The position numbers and the translations under genes were made by a program. A model generated the notes under the pieces. That model was not told the origin of the DNA and did not search any database. It saw only the letters and a program-made list of their open reading frames with translations. This document shows, piece by piece, positions 53,366 to 61,429 of a stretch of DNA of 64,000 bases (the first letter of the stretch is position 1; each line of letters begins with the position of its first letter). The DNA comes from Facklamia sp050409585 (GTDB lineage Bacteria > Bacillota > Bacilli > Lactobacillales > Aerococcaceae), in the NCBI RefSeq assembly GCF_050409585.1, contig NZ_JBNUPE010000007.1:1-64000 (forward strand), in the 5' to 3' direction.

Positions 53366-54208
53366 TTAGTCGTCTATTAAATTTTTTGCTTTTTTTATCT
53401 TTTCTTTTCGTTTTTCCTTTCGTCTGTCCTTGCCATCTACTTTTAAGGGTACTCCCATTTCTATTATTCTTGAATAAATTCTTGCTAACATTAGGTTTTC
53501 TTGTTCCCTTTCTAGCTCTCTATAGTCTATATTTGTTGTTATAATAGTCGGTTTACTTTTCTGATACCTTGCATTTATCACATTATAGACTTGTTCTAGG
53601 GCATATTCTGTATCCCTTTCTATTCCAAAATCATCAAGGACTAATAAGGTCTTACTGACTAGACTATTGATATATTCATTTCTATCAAGGTTAAAGCCAC
53701 CTTTTTGTAAATCATTTAGTATTTGAGAAAAGTTGATAACTTTACATTCATAAAGGTATTTTTCAATGATAGCATTAACTATGGAACAAGTAAGATAGGT
53801 TTTTCCACTTCCCACTCCTCCATAGATGATTAATCCGATATTGTCCTTTCTCATTTCTTCAAATTTATCTACATAGTTTCTCGCCTTTCTGATTAGGTCT
53901 TTATCTATGAGTTCATCAGAGTTTCTAAAGGTATATTTGCTTTGACTTATTTCTACAAAACATCTTCTTTTAATTTCTTCCACCTTTAAGGCTCTTTGTC
54001 TTTCTTTTTCAAGTTTTTCTCTTTCCCTATCACATTTACAGGCTCTTCTAAATATCATCTTTTTATTTATAAAGTCCATTACTTGTCCGTCTACTTGCTC
54101 ATTACAAGACTTACAGTAAACATGACCCTCTTTTTCATAATCCCTATCAAGATTGTACTTAAAATTAACTCCTTTGATTTTTATGGTCTTAGTATTTTTA
54201 TCTGTCAT
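53366..54208 (-). CDS. DnaC/IstB-like ATPase (helicase loader)
   Basis: A 280-residue AAA+ protein. An N-terminal Cys cluster (YCKSCNEQ, RRACKCDRE) may bind zinc; Walker A is IIYGGVGSGKTYLTCSI near 135, Walker B LLVLDDFGIERDTEYA near 190, and a sensor with TIITTNIDYREL. It would load a replicative helicase at the element's own origin, working with the protein encoded at 54423. Flanked on both sides by a similar hairpin. Confidence 0.85.
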   Translation of the reverse strand: MTDKNTKTIKIKGVNFKYNLDRDYEKEGHVYCKSCNEQVDGQVMDFINKKMIFRRACKCDREREKLEKERQRALKVEEIKRRCFVEISQSKYTFRNSDELIDKDLIRKARNYVDKFEEMRKDNIGLIIYGGVGSGKTYLTCSIVNAIIEKYLYECKVINFSQILNDLQKGGFNLDRNEYINSLVSKTLLVLDDFGIERDTEYALEQVYNVINARYQKSKPTIITTNIDYRELEREQENLMLARIYSRIIEMGVPLKVDGKDRRKEKRKEKIKKAKNLIDD

Positions 54209-54269
54209 TTTATCCTCCTATAAAAATAAGGGGGTAACATTTCGTTACTCCCTTTGTGGTAATAAAAAA

Positions 54270-54299
54270 GCGACTAGAATTTTTTACTTTTCTAATCGC
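54270..54299 (-). terminator. terminator-like hairpin between replication genes
   Basis: GCGACTAGA pairs with TCTAATCGC (one mismatch), then a T-run on the minus strand. It closely resembles the hairpin at 53333. Just upstream (54337-54420) an in-frame continuation after the next gene's stop reads GGQVFLDELIEKMINSIGK, perhaps a lost extension. Confidence 0.55.
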
Positions 54300-54422
54300 C
54301 TTGTATTTCTTATTGATTTTCATTTGTTAAATGGTGGAAGCTTATTTAATGGCTTTTTTATTCTTCCCTATAGAATTAATCATCTTTTCTATTAACTCAT
54401 CTAAAAAGACCTGTCCACCCTC

Positions 54423-55130
54423 TTATATGCTAGGACTATCATCATAGTTAGATGTAGTTTTTCTTTTATCTGATTTATTCATAAGTTTATTCTTATCTTC
54501 TTCATACCAGTTAAGGATTGTTACATAGTGGTTCTTATAGTCCTTACCACTACTTTCCATATACCTTGATAACTTATCTATCATGGTTTGAGTGTTTTTT
54601 TTTAACTCTTCCTCTAGTTTTTTATATTCTTCTTCTGATAACTTAACATTTTTAAATTGACCATAAAAGAGAGTGGATGTTTTTTCTCTTTCTCCTCTAC
54701 CCTTATCTAAACTAACCTTACCTAATCTATTCTCCCCTATACTAGGTCGACCACTTGTCAACCGTTGGTCAACCAAATGACAACCAGTGCTTTTTATATA
54801 TGCTCCATTGATTATTTCTTGAAGTTGCTCCTTTTCTTCTACATACATTGTAGGCTTATATCTATCTTTTCTAATATAGTTGTTTATCTTCCAATGGGTT
54901 ATGACTAAAACACCACTTTTAAATATAATAACAAAGCCTTTTGCTATTAATATCTTAAAATCGTCCTCACTTGCTCCAATCATTCTTATAATTGTCTTTG
55001 GATTTCCAACAAAACCATCATCATCTGCACTTATATTTAAGTGCAAGTATAGAGCTTGTGAGGATAAAGGCATTTCTAAAAAAACATCTGATTGAACAAC
55101 AGATTTTGATATCATTCTTCTTTCTGCCAT
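54423..55130 (-). CDS. putative replication protein, winged-helix N-terminus
   Basis: A 235-residue protein: the first 100 residues (RRMISKSVVQSDVFLEMPLS, then ALYLHLNISADDDGFV, NPKTIIRMIGASEDDF) look like the winged-helix start of phage/element replication initiators of the DnaD-like kind. The middle is polar and the C-terminal part (about 165-220, FKNVKLSEEEYKKLEEEL) is helical. It lies upstream of a DnaC-like loader, a usual pair. A frame of about 28 codons continues after its stop. Confidence 0.65.
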   Translation of the reverse strand: MAERRMISKSVVQSDVFLEMPLSSQALYLHLNISADDDGFVGNPKTIIRMIGASEDDFKILIAKGFVIIFKSGVLVITHWKINNYIRKDRYKPTMYVEEKEQLQEIINGAYIKSTGCHLVDQRLTSGRPSIGENRLGKVSLDKGRGEREKTSTLFYGQFKNVKLSEEEYKKLEEELKKNTQTMIDKLSRYMESSGKDYKNHYVTILNWYEEDKNKLMNKSDKRKTTSNYDDSPSI

Positions 55131-55149
55131 TTCTCCTCCTAAATTTATA

Positions 55150-55174
55150 AGGGCTAAACATTTCGTTCAGCCCT
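55150..55174. terminator. hairpin between relaxase and replication genes
   Basis: AGGGCT pairs with AGCCCT around a 13-base loop, followed by a T-rich stretch on the plus side. Strength is modest; it may separate the relaxase and replication units. Confidence 0.4.
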
Positions 55175-55247
55175 CTAATTTCTTATTATTTTTTCTCTTT
55201 TGTGTTGTCCTGATTTAGGACTTCATCTTTTATTTTCTAAACGGTGC

Positions 55248-56885
55248 TTATCTTTCTTCATTCCTTTGATATTTCTCCCTTGCTTTTTGTCTGTATCTAT
55301 CATCTTTTTCTTGTTGTTTTTCAAATTTCTTAATCTGTTCAATGATACTTGGCTTTTCTCCCCTCTTTATTGCCTTATCAATTTCAATGGATAGGTCAAT
55401 CCCATAATCATCATTGACTATTTTTACTGCATACTTAATGTGATTAATCTTTGAAAATTCATCTTTAATATCAGTCTTTACCTTGTTCAGCCTTTCTATT
55501 TCATCTTCTAATTGTCTAACTTGTTTTTTCCACTCTTTAGGTTTTATAGCTGATGAGCCTGTTTGCTTTTCTAAATAGGTTCTTACTCTTTTATACTTGT
55601 CTATTATCTCCTTATGGTCTTGATAGTAATTTTCCTTGAATAATTTCTTTCCTTGCCACTTATCAAAGACTGGTTTTGTTTTACGGATAATATCAGCATA
55701 GACTAGGCACTTATTCAGCTTATCTATTTCTTCTGTCTTGGCTTTTATTTCCTTTGATACTTTCCTATTTCTACTTTGTAGGCTAGATATTTTACCCTGT
55801 AAGTCTGCTATGGTTTCTAGGTTGTTGTTTTGAAGATATACTCTTGCACTAGCAAATCTTTTTAAGTCGGCTAACCCTTTCTTTTCTCTACCATACCTAT
55901 TTAGATATTTTCTTTTATCAACTTGAATATCATGGTAAATTGAGATGTATTCATAGAGATTAAAAAGCTCTGCCTTGTTCTCCAGTTCTTCTTTTTTATC
56001 TTCTTTGTACTGGTCATATCTCTCTTGTAGTTTGCCGATTAAACTTCCTAACCACGAATTGATCTCGGTTAATCTTGTTTTGATTTCTTTGACTAAGCTG
56101 TTATGTTTTTTTATCTCTCGGTTGATATTTCCTTTTTCTGTTTCTATACCTTGTCTTTCTAAGGCAGAAGCACTTGCTCCCATATGAATGGTGGGTATTT
56201 CATCTCGTCCTTGTCTTTCATAGGAACGATGGTCAACTCTTTTTTCAATGTTTTTCTCTGCTAGGTATCTATTACATAGACTTGCAAAACTCTCTCGCCA
56301 CTTTTCAGCATTGCCCCTATTATTCCAATCAGTAAGTTCAATCTTTCTTGTTTTTTGTTTGCCACTTTTGGTTAAAACTGGCTCCCCCTTTTCATCAAAG
56401 ACATATTCTTTTTTGCTTTTCTGCCCCCATGATCCATCTTCATTTAGTGGTCTTACGGTTGTCATAATATGGGCGTGAATATTCTGGTTTCCCTCATCAC
56501 TTTCATCATGAATAGCAAGGTCTGCTATCATTCCTCGTGATGCAAAATTACTTTCAATAAATTCTGTAATAAGCTTCTTGTTTTCTTCAATACTTAATTC
56601 TTTTGGTAGGGCTATGATAAAACTTCTTGCCAGTTGAGCATTGATTGCTTTTTCATTTAGTTCCACACTATTCCATAAACTTGCTCTGTCTTTAAACTCT
56701 TCTTTTGCATTTTCAGGTAAGAATATTTCCTTGTAGATTAAGTCTTTTTTGTTTTGGTAATTATGGGTTACTCCGTCCCATTGATTGGTTATTTTCTCTC
56801 TTGATATATATGCAGAGCTAGCAACTGCTGACTTCCCCTTTCCTCTACTTACCATAGAAATATTAAAATGAAAACTCTCTGCCAT
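55248..56885 (-). CDS. MobA/MobL-type relaxase
   Basis: A 545-residue mobilization protein of the MobQ class. N-terminal domain begins AESFHFNISMVSRGKGKSAV with YISRE; the metal-binding His cluster is seen in NIHAHIMTTVRPL; RNAEKW-type segments RGNAEKWRESFASLCN and DHRSYERQGRDEIPTIHMG follow. The C-terminal half is largely coiled coil. It would nick oriT and lead DNA into a conjugative pore supplied by another element. Upstream is the repeated 140-base segment. A decayed second relaxase lies at 58010-58276. Confidence 0.9.
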   Translation of the reverse strand: MAESFHFNISMVSRGKGKSAVASSAYISREKITNQWDGVTHNYQNKKDLIYKEIFLPENAKEEFKDRASLWNSVELNEKAINAQLARSFIIALPKELSIEENKKLITEFIESNFASRGMIADLAIHDESDEGNQNIHAHIMTTVRPLNEDGSWGQKSKKEYVFDEKGEPVLTKSGKQKTRKIELTDWNNRGNAEKWRESFASLCNRYLAEKNIEKRVDHRSYERQGRDEIPTIHMGASASALERQGIETEKGNINREIKKHNSLVKEIKTRLTEINSWLGSLIGKLQERYDQYKEDKKEELENKAELFNLYEYISIYHDIQVDKRKYLNRYGREKKGLADLKRFASARVYLQNNNLETIADLQGKISSLQSRNRKVSKEIKAKTEEIDKLNKCLVYADIIRKTKPVFDKWQGKKLFKENYYQDHKEIIDKYKRVRTYLEKQTGSSAIKPKEWKKQVRQLEDEIERLNKVKTDIKDEFSKINHIKYAVKIVNDDYGIDLSIEIDKAIKRGEKPSIIEQIKKFEKQQEKDDRYRQKAREKYQRNEER

Positions 56886-57000
56886 ACTTTCCCTCCTCTC
56901 TATTTTTTATTTTCTCTTTCTTGTTTTAGGTGTCGGTCTTAATAAATCTTTTGAACCTCCACTTAGTGAATGAGCGTTTTGAAATGATAAAATAAAAAAA

Positions 57001-57141
57001 GCCGACGATACTAAACTTACTTTCTTGTTTCAGTATGTCGGCTTAATGATTACTATTCATTTCAAATTTTTATTGTCAAGGGCGAGCGGTAGCGAGTTTA
57101 TTTTACCCTTGACTATAAAAAAGCGAATGGATATTTTTATG
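57001..57141. repeat. 140-bp direct repeat, copy 1
   Basis: Nearly identical to 58439-58578 (a few base differences and one A more). Contains a hairpin AGCCGAC...GTCGGCT (57001-57044) and an inverted repeat GTCAAGGG / CCCTTGAC (57076-57112). It lies upstream of the intact relaxase and marks one side of the block that holds the HTH gene and membrane-protein gene. Confidence 0.85.
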
Positions 57142-57214
57142 CAAGTAAAAAACAGTAAACCCTTTTTCGATTTACTGTTTTTACTGTTTTCTAACAAATA
57201 TTATTTTTAATTAT

Positions 57215-57658
57215 CTATTCTACTTTTCGTAAATATAAATTATAAATCCCTGCTACAATACCACTTATCAAAATAACTGCAAGAATAGAAAATGCAGAGA
57301 CCTTATTTAAATATCCCGCAAAGGTCAAAAGAAAAAACACCATCCCCAACAAAGAAGTTTGAATAGAATACCCTATCATGAAAGAAGCCGCTGTTATTAA
57401 CCTCTCTCTTTCATCCGTTTCATTAATCCACTTTTGTTTATCTCCCGTAGCAAAAAGTACGCCTATTCCACCAATACATAAAATAAGAGCAACCACAAAA
57501 AATCCTATCCATGCAATATCCATTCTTGGAAAGACCTTTAAAACATCTTTTTTAATAAACAATATTCCAGCACTCAAAGCAAAAAATATTCCAATAATAA
57601 TAACTAGGATAGATAACTTTTTTGCTAGAATCATTTCTTTTTTAATATCTCTTTTCAT
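57215..57658 (-). CDS. small multi-pass membrane protein (DUF2178-like)
   Basis: A 147-residue protein with about four hydrophobic helices (about 12-32, 45-68, 95-118, 122-140). The segment INETDERERLITAASFMIGYS between helices 2 and 3 is typical of a family found next to small HTH regulators in Firmicutes. Function unknown. It follows the HTH gene by 47 bases and is likely co-transcribed. Confidence 0.7.
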   Translation of the reverse strand: MKRDIKKEMILAKKLSILVIIIGIFFALSAGILFIKKDVLKVFPRMDIAWIGFFVVALILCIGGIGVLFATGDKQKWINETDERERLITAASFMIGYSIQTSLLGMVFFLLTFAGYLNKVSAFSILAVILISGIVAGIYNLYLRKVE

Positions 57659-57705
57659 TTTTTATCCTCCATTCATTTAATATTTGTTTTTAATTATTCA
57701 TTTTT

Positions 57706-57900
57706 TCACTCCTCATAAATGAATATATCCTCAATTTGTAAATCGAAGTATCTGGCAATCTTAAATGCAAGTATTATTGATGGATTATATCTACCATTCT
57801 CCAAAGAACCTATCGTCTGCCTTGACACTTCAACAATGGTGGCTAATTCCTCTTGTGTTATTCCATTTTTCTTTCTTATTTCCTCAAGTCTGTTCTTCAA
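57706..57900 (-). CDS. small Xre-family HTH regulator
   Basis: A 64-residue Cro/C1-type regulator: NRLEEIRKKNGITQEELATI, then VSRQTIGSLENGRYNPSI. Start chosen at TTG 57900 behind GGAGGTGG; a longer frame to 57972 precedes this site. Such regulators paired with a DUF2178-like membrane protein are common in Firmicutes; role unknown. Cargo within the block bounded by the direct repeats. Confidence 0.8.
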   Translation of the reverse strand: MKNRLEEIRKKNGITQEELATIVEVSRQTIGSLENGRYNPSIILAFKIARYFDLQIEDIFIYEE

Positions 57901-58009
57901 ATTAAACCACCTCCGCATATAATGACAAGCTAGCTTTACATATAGTATAATCAATTTCAGTATAAATGTCAAGTTTGCTTTCCGTTTTTTTCTAAGGATC
58001 CAAATATTT

Positions 58010-58276
58010 GTTCTTAATCTGTGTTACTTCCTTTCTATTTTTGTATCTGCTCTATACAAGTCTTAACTTTTCAGCTTGTTCAAATGCTTCTTATGTTTCT
58101 AAGATTTGATTGTAAAAGTTCTTTATATCTTTCTTCAAAGTGCCAACTTCTTTTTATCATTTAATGATAACTTAAGGTTTGGTTTCTCCTAAATGTTCTT
58201 TCAGATGTTTCTTGGCACTTTCAAATAAAATAAGCTCTGCGCTATCCTAGTTATTAAAATGAAAACTCTCTGGCAT
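58010..58276 (-). pseudogene. decayed second relaxase (MobA/MobL type)
   Basis: Starts MPESFHFN like the intact relaxase (MAESFHFN), hits a stop, and goes straight on in frame with DSAELILFESAKKHLKEHLG, then further stops, then (another frame) EVGTLKKDIKNFYNQILET and EAFEQAEKLRLV. The latter parts look like the C-terminus of a different MobA/MobL relaxase. So a large internal deletion plus several stops. Its upstream region is copy 2 of the direct repeat. Confidence 0.7.
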
Positions 58277-58438
58277 CTTCTCACTTCCTTTCCTGTTTTA
58301 GGTGTTGGTCTTAAAAAAATATCTTAAACTTTCACTTAGTGAATGAGAGTTTTGAAATACCCTTTACTTAATAACTCAATCCACTCGTAAACTCGTGGTG
58401 AGTTATTGGTAGGAGCAGACCCTGTTACAATAAAAAAA

Positions 58439-58578
58439 GCCGACGATACTAAACTTACTTTCTTGTTTCAGTATGTCGGCTTAATGATTACTATTCTTTT
58501 CAAATTTTTATTGTCAAGGGCGAGCGATAGCGAGTTTATTTTACCCTTGACTATAAAAAGCGAATGGATATTTTTATG
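58439..58578. repeat. 140-bp direct repeat, copy 2
   Basis: Matches 57001-57141 with few changes. Similarity extends, less perfectly, through the upstream relaxase starts (56866-56990 and 58258-58360), so the duplication covered a relaxase 5' end and its leader. Confidence 0.85.
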
Positions 58579-58589
58579 AAATTGTATTT

Positions 58590-58710
58590 TAGAAAAATCT
58601 GATAAAGGCTTTAGCCTTTTCATTGCTCCCTGCAAGGGTCAAGCACCGCAGGTCGCAATGACACCCTTTAGGGTGTATAATTGCGCCCTTAGAAAATCTA
58701 AGGGCTTGAT
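58590..58710. other. candidate origin of transfer (oriT)
   Basis: A dense series of small palindromes: AAAGGCTttAGCCTTT, ACACCCTttAGGGTGT and CCCTTAGAaaaTCTAAGGG. At 58676-58692 it reads ATAATTGCGCCCTTAGA, one base off the MobQ-family nic pattern TAAGTGCGCCCTTA known from RSF1010-, pIP501- and pSK41-type plasmids. It lies between a relaxase start region and the DUF3847-like gene, the usual place for oriT. Confidence 0.65.
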
Positions 58711-58764
58711 TATGTTATTCTCTCTTTCAAAACTTCTTCCTTTTTCCTAAGTTGTTTTTTCCTC

Positions 58765-59031
58765 TCAATCCATATTCAGAAAAACTTTATCTAGTATTTC
58801 AATAATTTCATCATTGCTTTTTTCTTCTGCTTTCTCAATATAACTTTCTAAAATTGCTCCTCTTTCTATTAATCTTTTTGTCCTTTTCTTCCTTTCTTTC
58901 TGACTAATCTGTCTTTTGATTTTCTTCTCTTGATTTTTTAATTGCTCAAGTTCTAGTTCACATTTTCCCTTTTCTTCTAATAAATTTTCTATCTCATCTT
59001 TGACTTGATTAAGTCTTTTTGTGTTTAACAC
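58765..59031 (-). CDS. DUF3847-like mobilization accessory protein
   Basis: An 88-residue, strongly charged helical protein; LEQLKNQEKKIKRQISQKER is followed by the conserved RTKRLIERGAILESYI found in small proteins next to MobA/MobL relaxases. Start chosen at GTG 59031 (5 bases after GGAGG); a TTG at 59043 overlaps that site. Probably a relaxosome helper binding oriT, which lies just downstream. Confidence 0.75.
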   Translation of the reverse strand: MLNTKRLNQVKDEIENLLEEKGKCELELEQLKNQEKKIKRQISQKERKKRTKRLIERGAILESYIEKAEEKSNDEIIEILDKVFLNMD

Positions 59032-59079
59032 TTTCACCTCCAAATTTTAGGTATAAAAAAAGACAATAGATTTTAATTT

Positions 59080-59114
59080 GATATGCCCCCTGTCTACTTG
59101 ACAGGGGGCATATC
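59080..59114. terminator. 15-bp GC-rich perfect hairpin
   Basis: GATATGCCCCCTGTC and its exact complement around TACTT, with T and A runs outside. It can stop transcription in both directions, separating the cargo (59156-61258) from the mobilization genes. Confidence 0.85.
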
Positions 59115-59155
59115 AAAAACTATCGTCTTATTCGTGCATATATTAAGTTGTTAAT

Positions 59156-59335
59156 TTACTTTTTACTCTTTTTGTTATTGTAATATTTATTTCCGGCAAT
59201 TATAAGAGGTATTGTAGAACCAATAATACCAATATATCCATAATTGCCTGTTTCGTATACAATGTATATTAATACACACATTGATAATAAAAGTACCACA
59301 TTTGCTATTATTAGCCACATATTCTTTTTATACAT
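59156..59335 (-). CDS. small two-helix membrane protein
   Basis: A 59-residue protein with two hydrophobic helices (about 5-27 and 32-48) and a basic tail (KKSKK). Start at ATG 59335 with GGAGG 6 bases upstream. It follows the ABC permease in the same direction by about 60 bases. Function unknown; possibly part of the exporter or an immunity-like protein. Confidence 0.6.
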   Translation of the reverse strand: MYKKNMWLIIANVVLLLSMCVLIYIVYETGNYGYIGIIGSTIPLIIAGNKYYNNKKSKK

Positions 59336-59396
59336 TTGCCACCTCCACAAATTCTAATTTATTTGTTTATCCTTAGTTTTTTTGTTTTTTTTTAAC

Positions 59397-60155
59397 CTAA
59401 TTCATTCTCTTATTAATTAATTTAGATACAAAATATATTAAGAAAACAATGATTGCAAAAGATAGATTTGTCATTATTAACATTTTGTAATTTAGAGAAT
59501 TTCCTAAAACTAAATTTGTATTAAATTTTGTAAATTCTACAAACGGTAACATCTTTTCTCCAATAAAAGCTAAAGCTTTTGGCAATTGATCTGCTTTTAT
59601 TCCCATATTCCCAGAAACTATAAAAATAAAGAAATAGATCCCCATACTAATCGCAAAAGTAGGACCAAATTTTTTAAATATATTTACTATGGAATATGCT
59701 AATATAAATTCCACCATTCCTTGAATTATTAAAAGGGCTAACATTACTGGAAACAATAAAAAATTATCAATTTGTAGTCCCACTGTAATTGCAAATATAG
59801 TATATATAGCAATAGCTACTATTATAAAAACTATTTGTGATACTAATTTACTAATGATTGTATCTTTTTTAGATATCCCAAATAACATCATTCTCTTAGG
59901 GACTCCTTCTTCATACTCTTTAGAGTAGGTTGCTGCATTTCCAAGAAGTACTCCAGCTAGTGGTATTACTGTAGAGAATCCTAAAAATATTTCTATTTTC
60001 ACTTGATTGAAGATTTGGTTTGGAACACTTTCAAGTACAGACAGACATATTAAATAATACAAAACACAAGGCATGACTATTGCAAAAGCCCAGTTGAATC
60101 CATTTCTAGACAGACTCTTTAATTCATATTTTATTAGATTATTCATTCTTTTCAT
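59397..60155 (-). CDS. ABC-2 type exporter permease
   Basis: A 252-residue membrane protein with six helices and the ABC-2 build: a basic start (MKRMNNLIKYELKSLSRNG), AATYSKEYEEGVPKRMMLFG between helices 2 and 3, and a final basic end. It partners with the ATPase encoded directly upstream (the genes touch at 60155). Likely exports a peptide or drug; substrate unknown. Very AT-rich compared with host genes. Confidence 0.85.
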   Translation of the reverse strand: MKRMNNLIKYELKSLSRNGFNWAFAIVMPCVLYYLICLSVLESVPNQIFNQVKIEIFLGFSTVIPLAGVLLGNAATYSKEYEEGVPKRMMLFGISKKDTIISKLVSQIVFIIVAIAIYTIFAITVGLQIDNFLLFPVMLALLIIQGMVEFILAYSIVNIFKKFGPTFAISMGIYFFIFIVSGNMGIKADQLPKALAFIGEKMLPFVEFTKFNTNLVLGNSLNYKMLIMTNLSFAIIVFLIYFVSKLINKRMN

Positions 60156-61024
60156 TATATCCTCTCTTTATAGTATGCAGCCTTGGCATTTAATGTTAAA
60201 ACTTCAATATCATTATATTTCACACTAAAAGGTATCTCTTTTTCTATTAATTTTTCAATAATAGTTTCTTTTTCACTTTTATTATTGACCCCTAAAACTA
60301 TTGTGTTTTTTCCTCCTATTAACATTTTATGCCCTTTAGATATTTTTCTAGTTTCTTCAGCTTCCGGTAAAAGGATTATACATTCACCACAATATTCTTG
60401 GAATAGTGACTTTACATCACCTTGGGCAATTACCTTACCTTTATCCAGTAAAATTATTTTATTTACTAAATTCTCTAACTCTTCATAGTAGTGAGAAACA
60501 AGTAACATTGTTTTATCTGTATCTTTATATAATTCGTTTAGTTTACCTGTCAAATTATTTCTCGACTCAAAATCCAAACCTGATGTTACTTCGTCATATA
60601 TGGTTAATTTTGCATCTTGCATAAGTATTAATATTATTGTTAATTTTTGTTTTTCTCCACCAGAAAGCTTTTTAAATCTTTTCTTTAGACAGTCTCTGAA
60701 TTCAAAAAAATCAATTAGCTCTTCTATTTTTTCATTACCTTTGATTTTATCATTTATAACGGCTTCGATTATTGTTTTAATATCCACAAATTCGTTGTAT
60801 CCATTCTGCTGTAAATGGACTGCTATATCTTTATACTCTAAGAGTGTATCTATATTTCCCTTGTATTTAGTCAACCCCATAATACAGTTAATCAAGGTAG
60901 ATTTACCTGCTCCATTGCTTCCTATAATTCCAACTTTATCTCCCTCATTTATTTGTATTTCTTCTCTTATATCTAGTGCTGTGAAATCTTTATATTTAAC
61001 TTGTAATTTCTCTATCTTTAACAT
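60155..61024 (-). CDS. ABC transporter ATP-binding protein
   Basis: A 289-residue ATPase. Walker A GSNGAGKSTLIN (about 36), Q-loop VHLQQNGYNE, signature KKLSGGEKQKLT (about 118), Walker B LTIYDEVTSGLD with Glu-to-Asp-like order IYDEVT, and H-loop LLVSHYYEEL. A C-terminal extension of about 75 residues ends near GVNNKSEKETIIEKL. Forms a two-gene exporter of the kind used for bacteriocin immunity or drug resistance. Confidence 0.88.
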   Translation of the reverse strand: MLKIEKLQVKYKDFTALDIREEIQINEGDKVGIIGSNGAGKSTLINCIMGLTKYKGNIDTLLEYKDIAVHLQQNGYNEFVDIKTIIEAVINDKIKGNEKIEELIDFFEFRDCLKKRFKKLSGGEKQKLTIILILMQDAKLTIYDEVTSGLDFESRNNLTGKLNELYKDTDKTMLLVSHYYEELENLVNKIILLDKGKVIAQGDVKSLFQEYCGECIILLPEAEETRKISKGHKMLIGGKNTIVLGVNNKSEKETIIEKLIEKEIPFSVKYNDIEVLTLNAKAAYYKERI

Positions 61025-61045
61025 GTTCCAACTCCCAATTGTTTT

Positions 61046-61258
61046 TTACTCATTTACTTCCTCCTTAAATTCAATTACTTCATTAGGAGAAAGTTTCATC
61101 TTCCTACATATCTGTTCTAAGTTTCTCATGGATATGTAGTCATTTTTCCCTAACTTTGCTAATAAATTTCCTGATATCCCTACATATTCTTGAAATTCAA
61201 CTTTTCCCATTTCTCTTTTGGCTAGTTCTATCCATAAAGGTCTATAAGATACTCCCAT
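61046..61258 (-). CDS. small Cro/C1-type HTH regulator
   Basis: A 70-residue protein of the compact HTH family (MGVSYRPLWIELAKREMGK, then GISGNLLAKLGKNDYISMRN and LEQICRKMKLSPNEVIEF). It sits 21 bases upstream of the ABC ATPase with the same direction, so it probably controls the exporter operon. The gap 61259-61380 holds only AT-rich promoter-like DNA. Confidence 0.8.
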   Translation of the reverse strand: MGVSYRPLWIELAKREMGKVEFQEYVGISGNLLAKLGKNDYISMRNLEQICRKMKLSPNEVIEFKEEVNE

Positions 61259-61379
61259 TTTATCTCTCCTTTTTTTATCTGATTTAATATATATTCATTT
61301 TCATTATTATTTTAGACACTATGTCTATTATATCATTTATCTTGCCCTTTTGAAACACTAGCTTGTCTTTCTAATATAA

Positions 61380-61418
61380 AAAAAGCACCCTTGATTGTTA
61401 GATCAAAAGTGCTTTCTA
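61380..61418 (-). terminator. terminator after rlmD2 tail
   Basis: On the minus strand AAAGCACttTTGAT pairs with ATCAAGggTGCTTT, then a T-run. It is element-borne, and its loop side (CTAACAATCAAGGG) resembles the terminator after the first rlmD tail (CTAGCAGTCAAGGG). Confidence 0.8.
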
Positions 61419-61429
61419 ATATCCTTACA

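Noticed and set aside
60600..61139. 179-codon plus-strand frame opposite the ABC ATPase
   Set aside because: Antisense shadow of a gene with clear Walker and signature motifs; hydrophobic composition follows from AT-rich complement.
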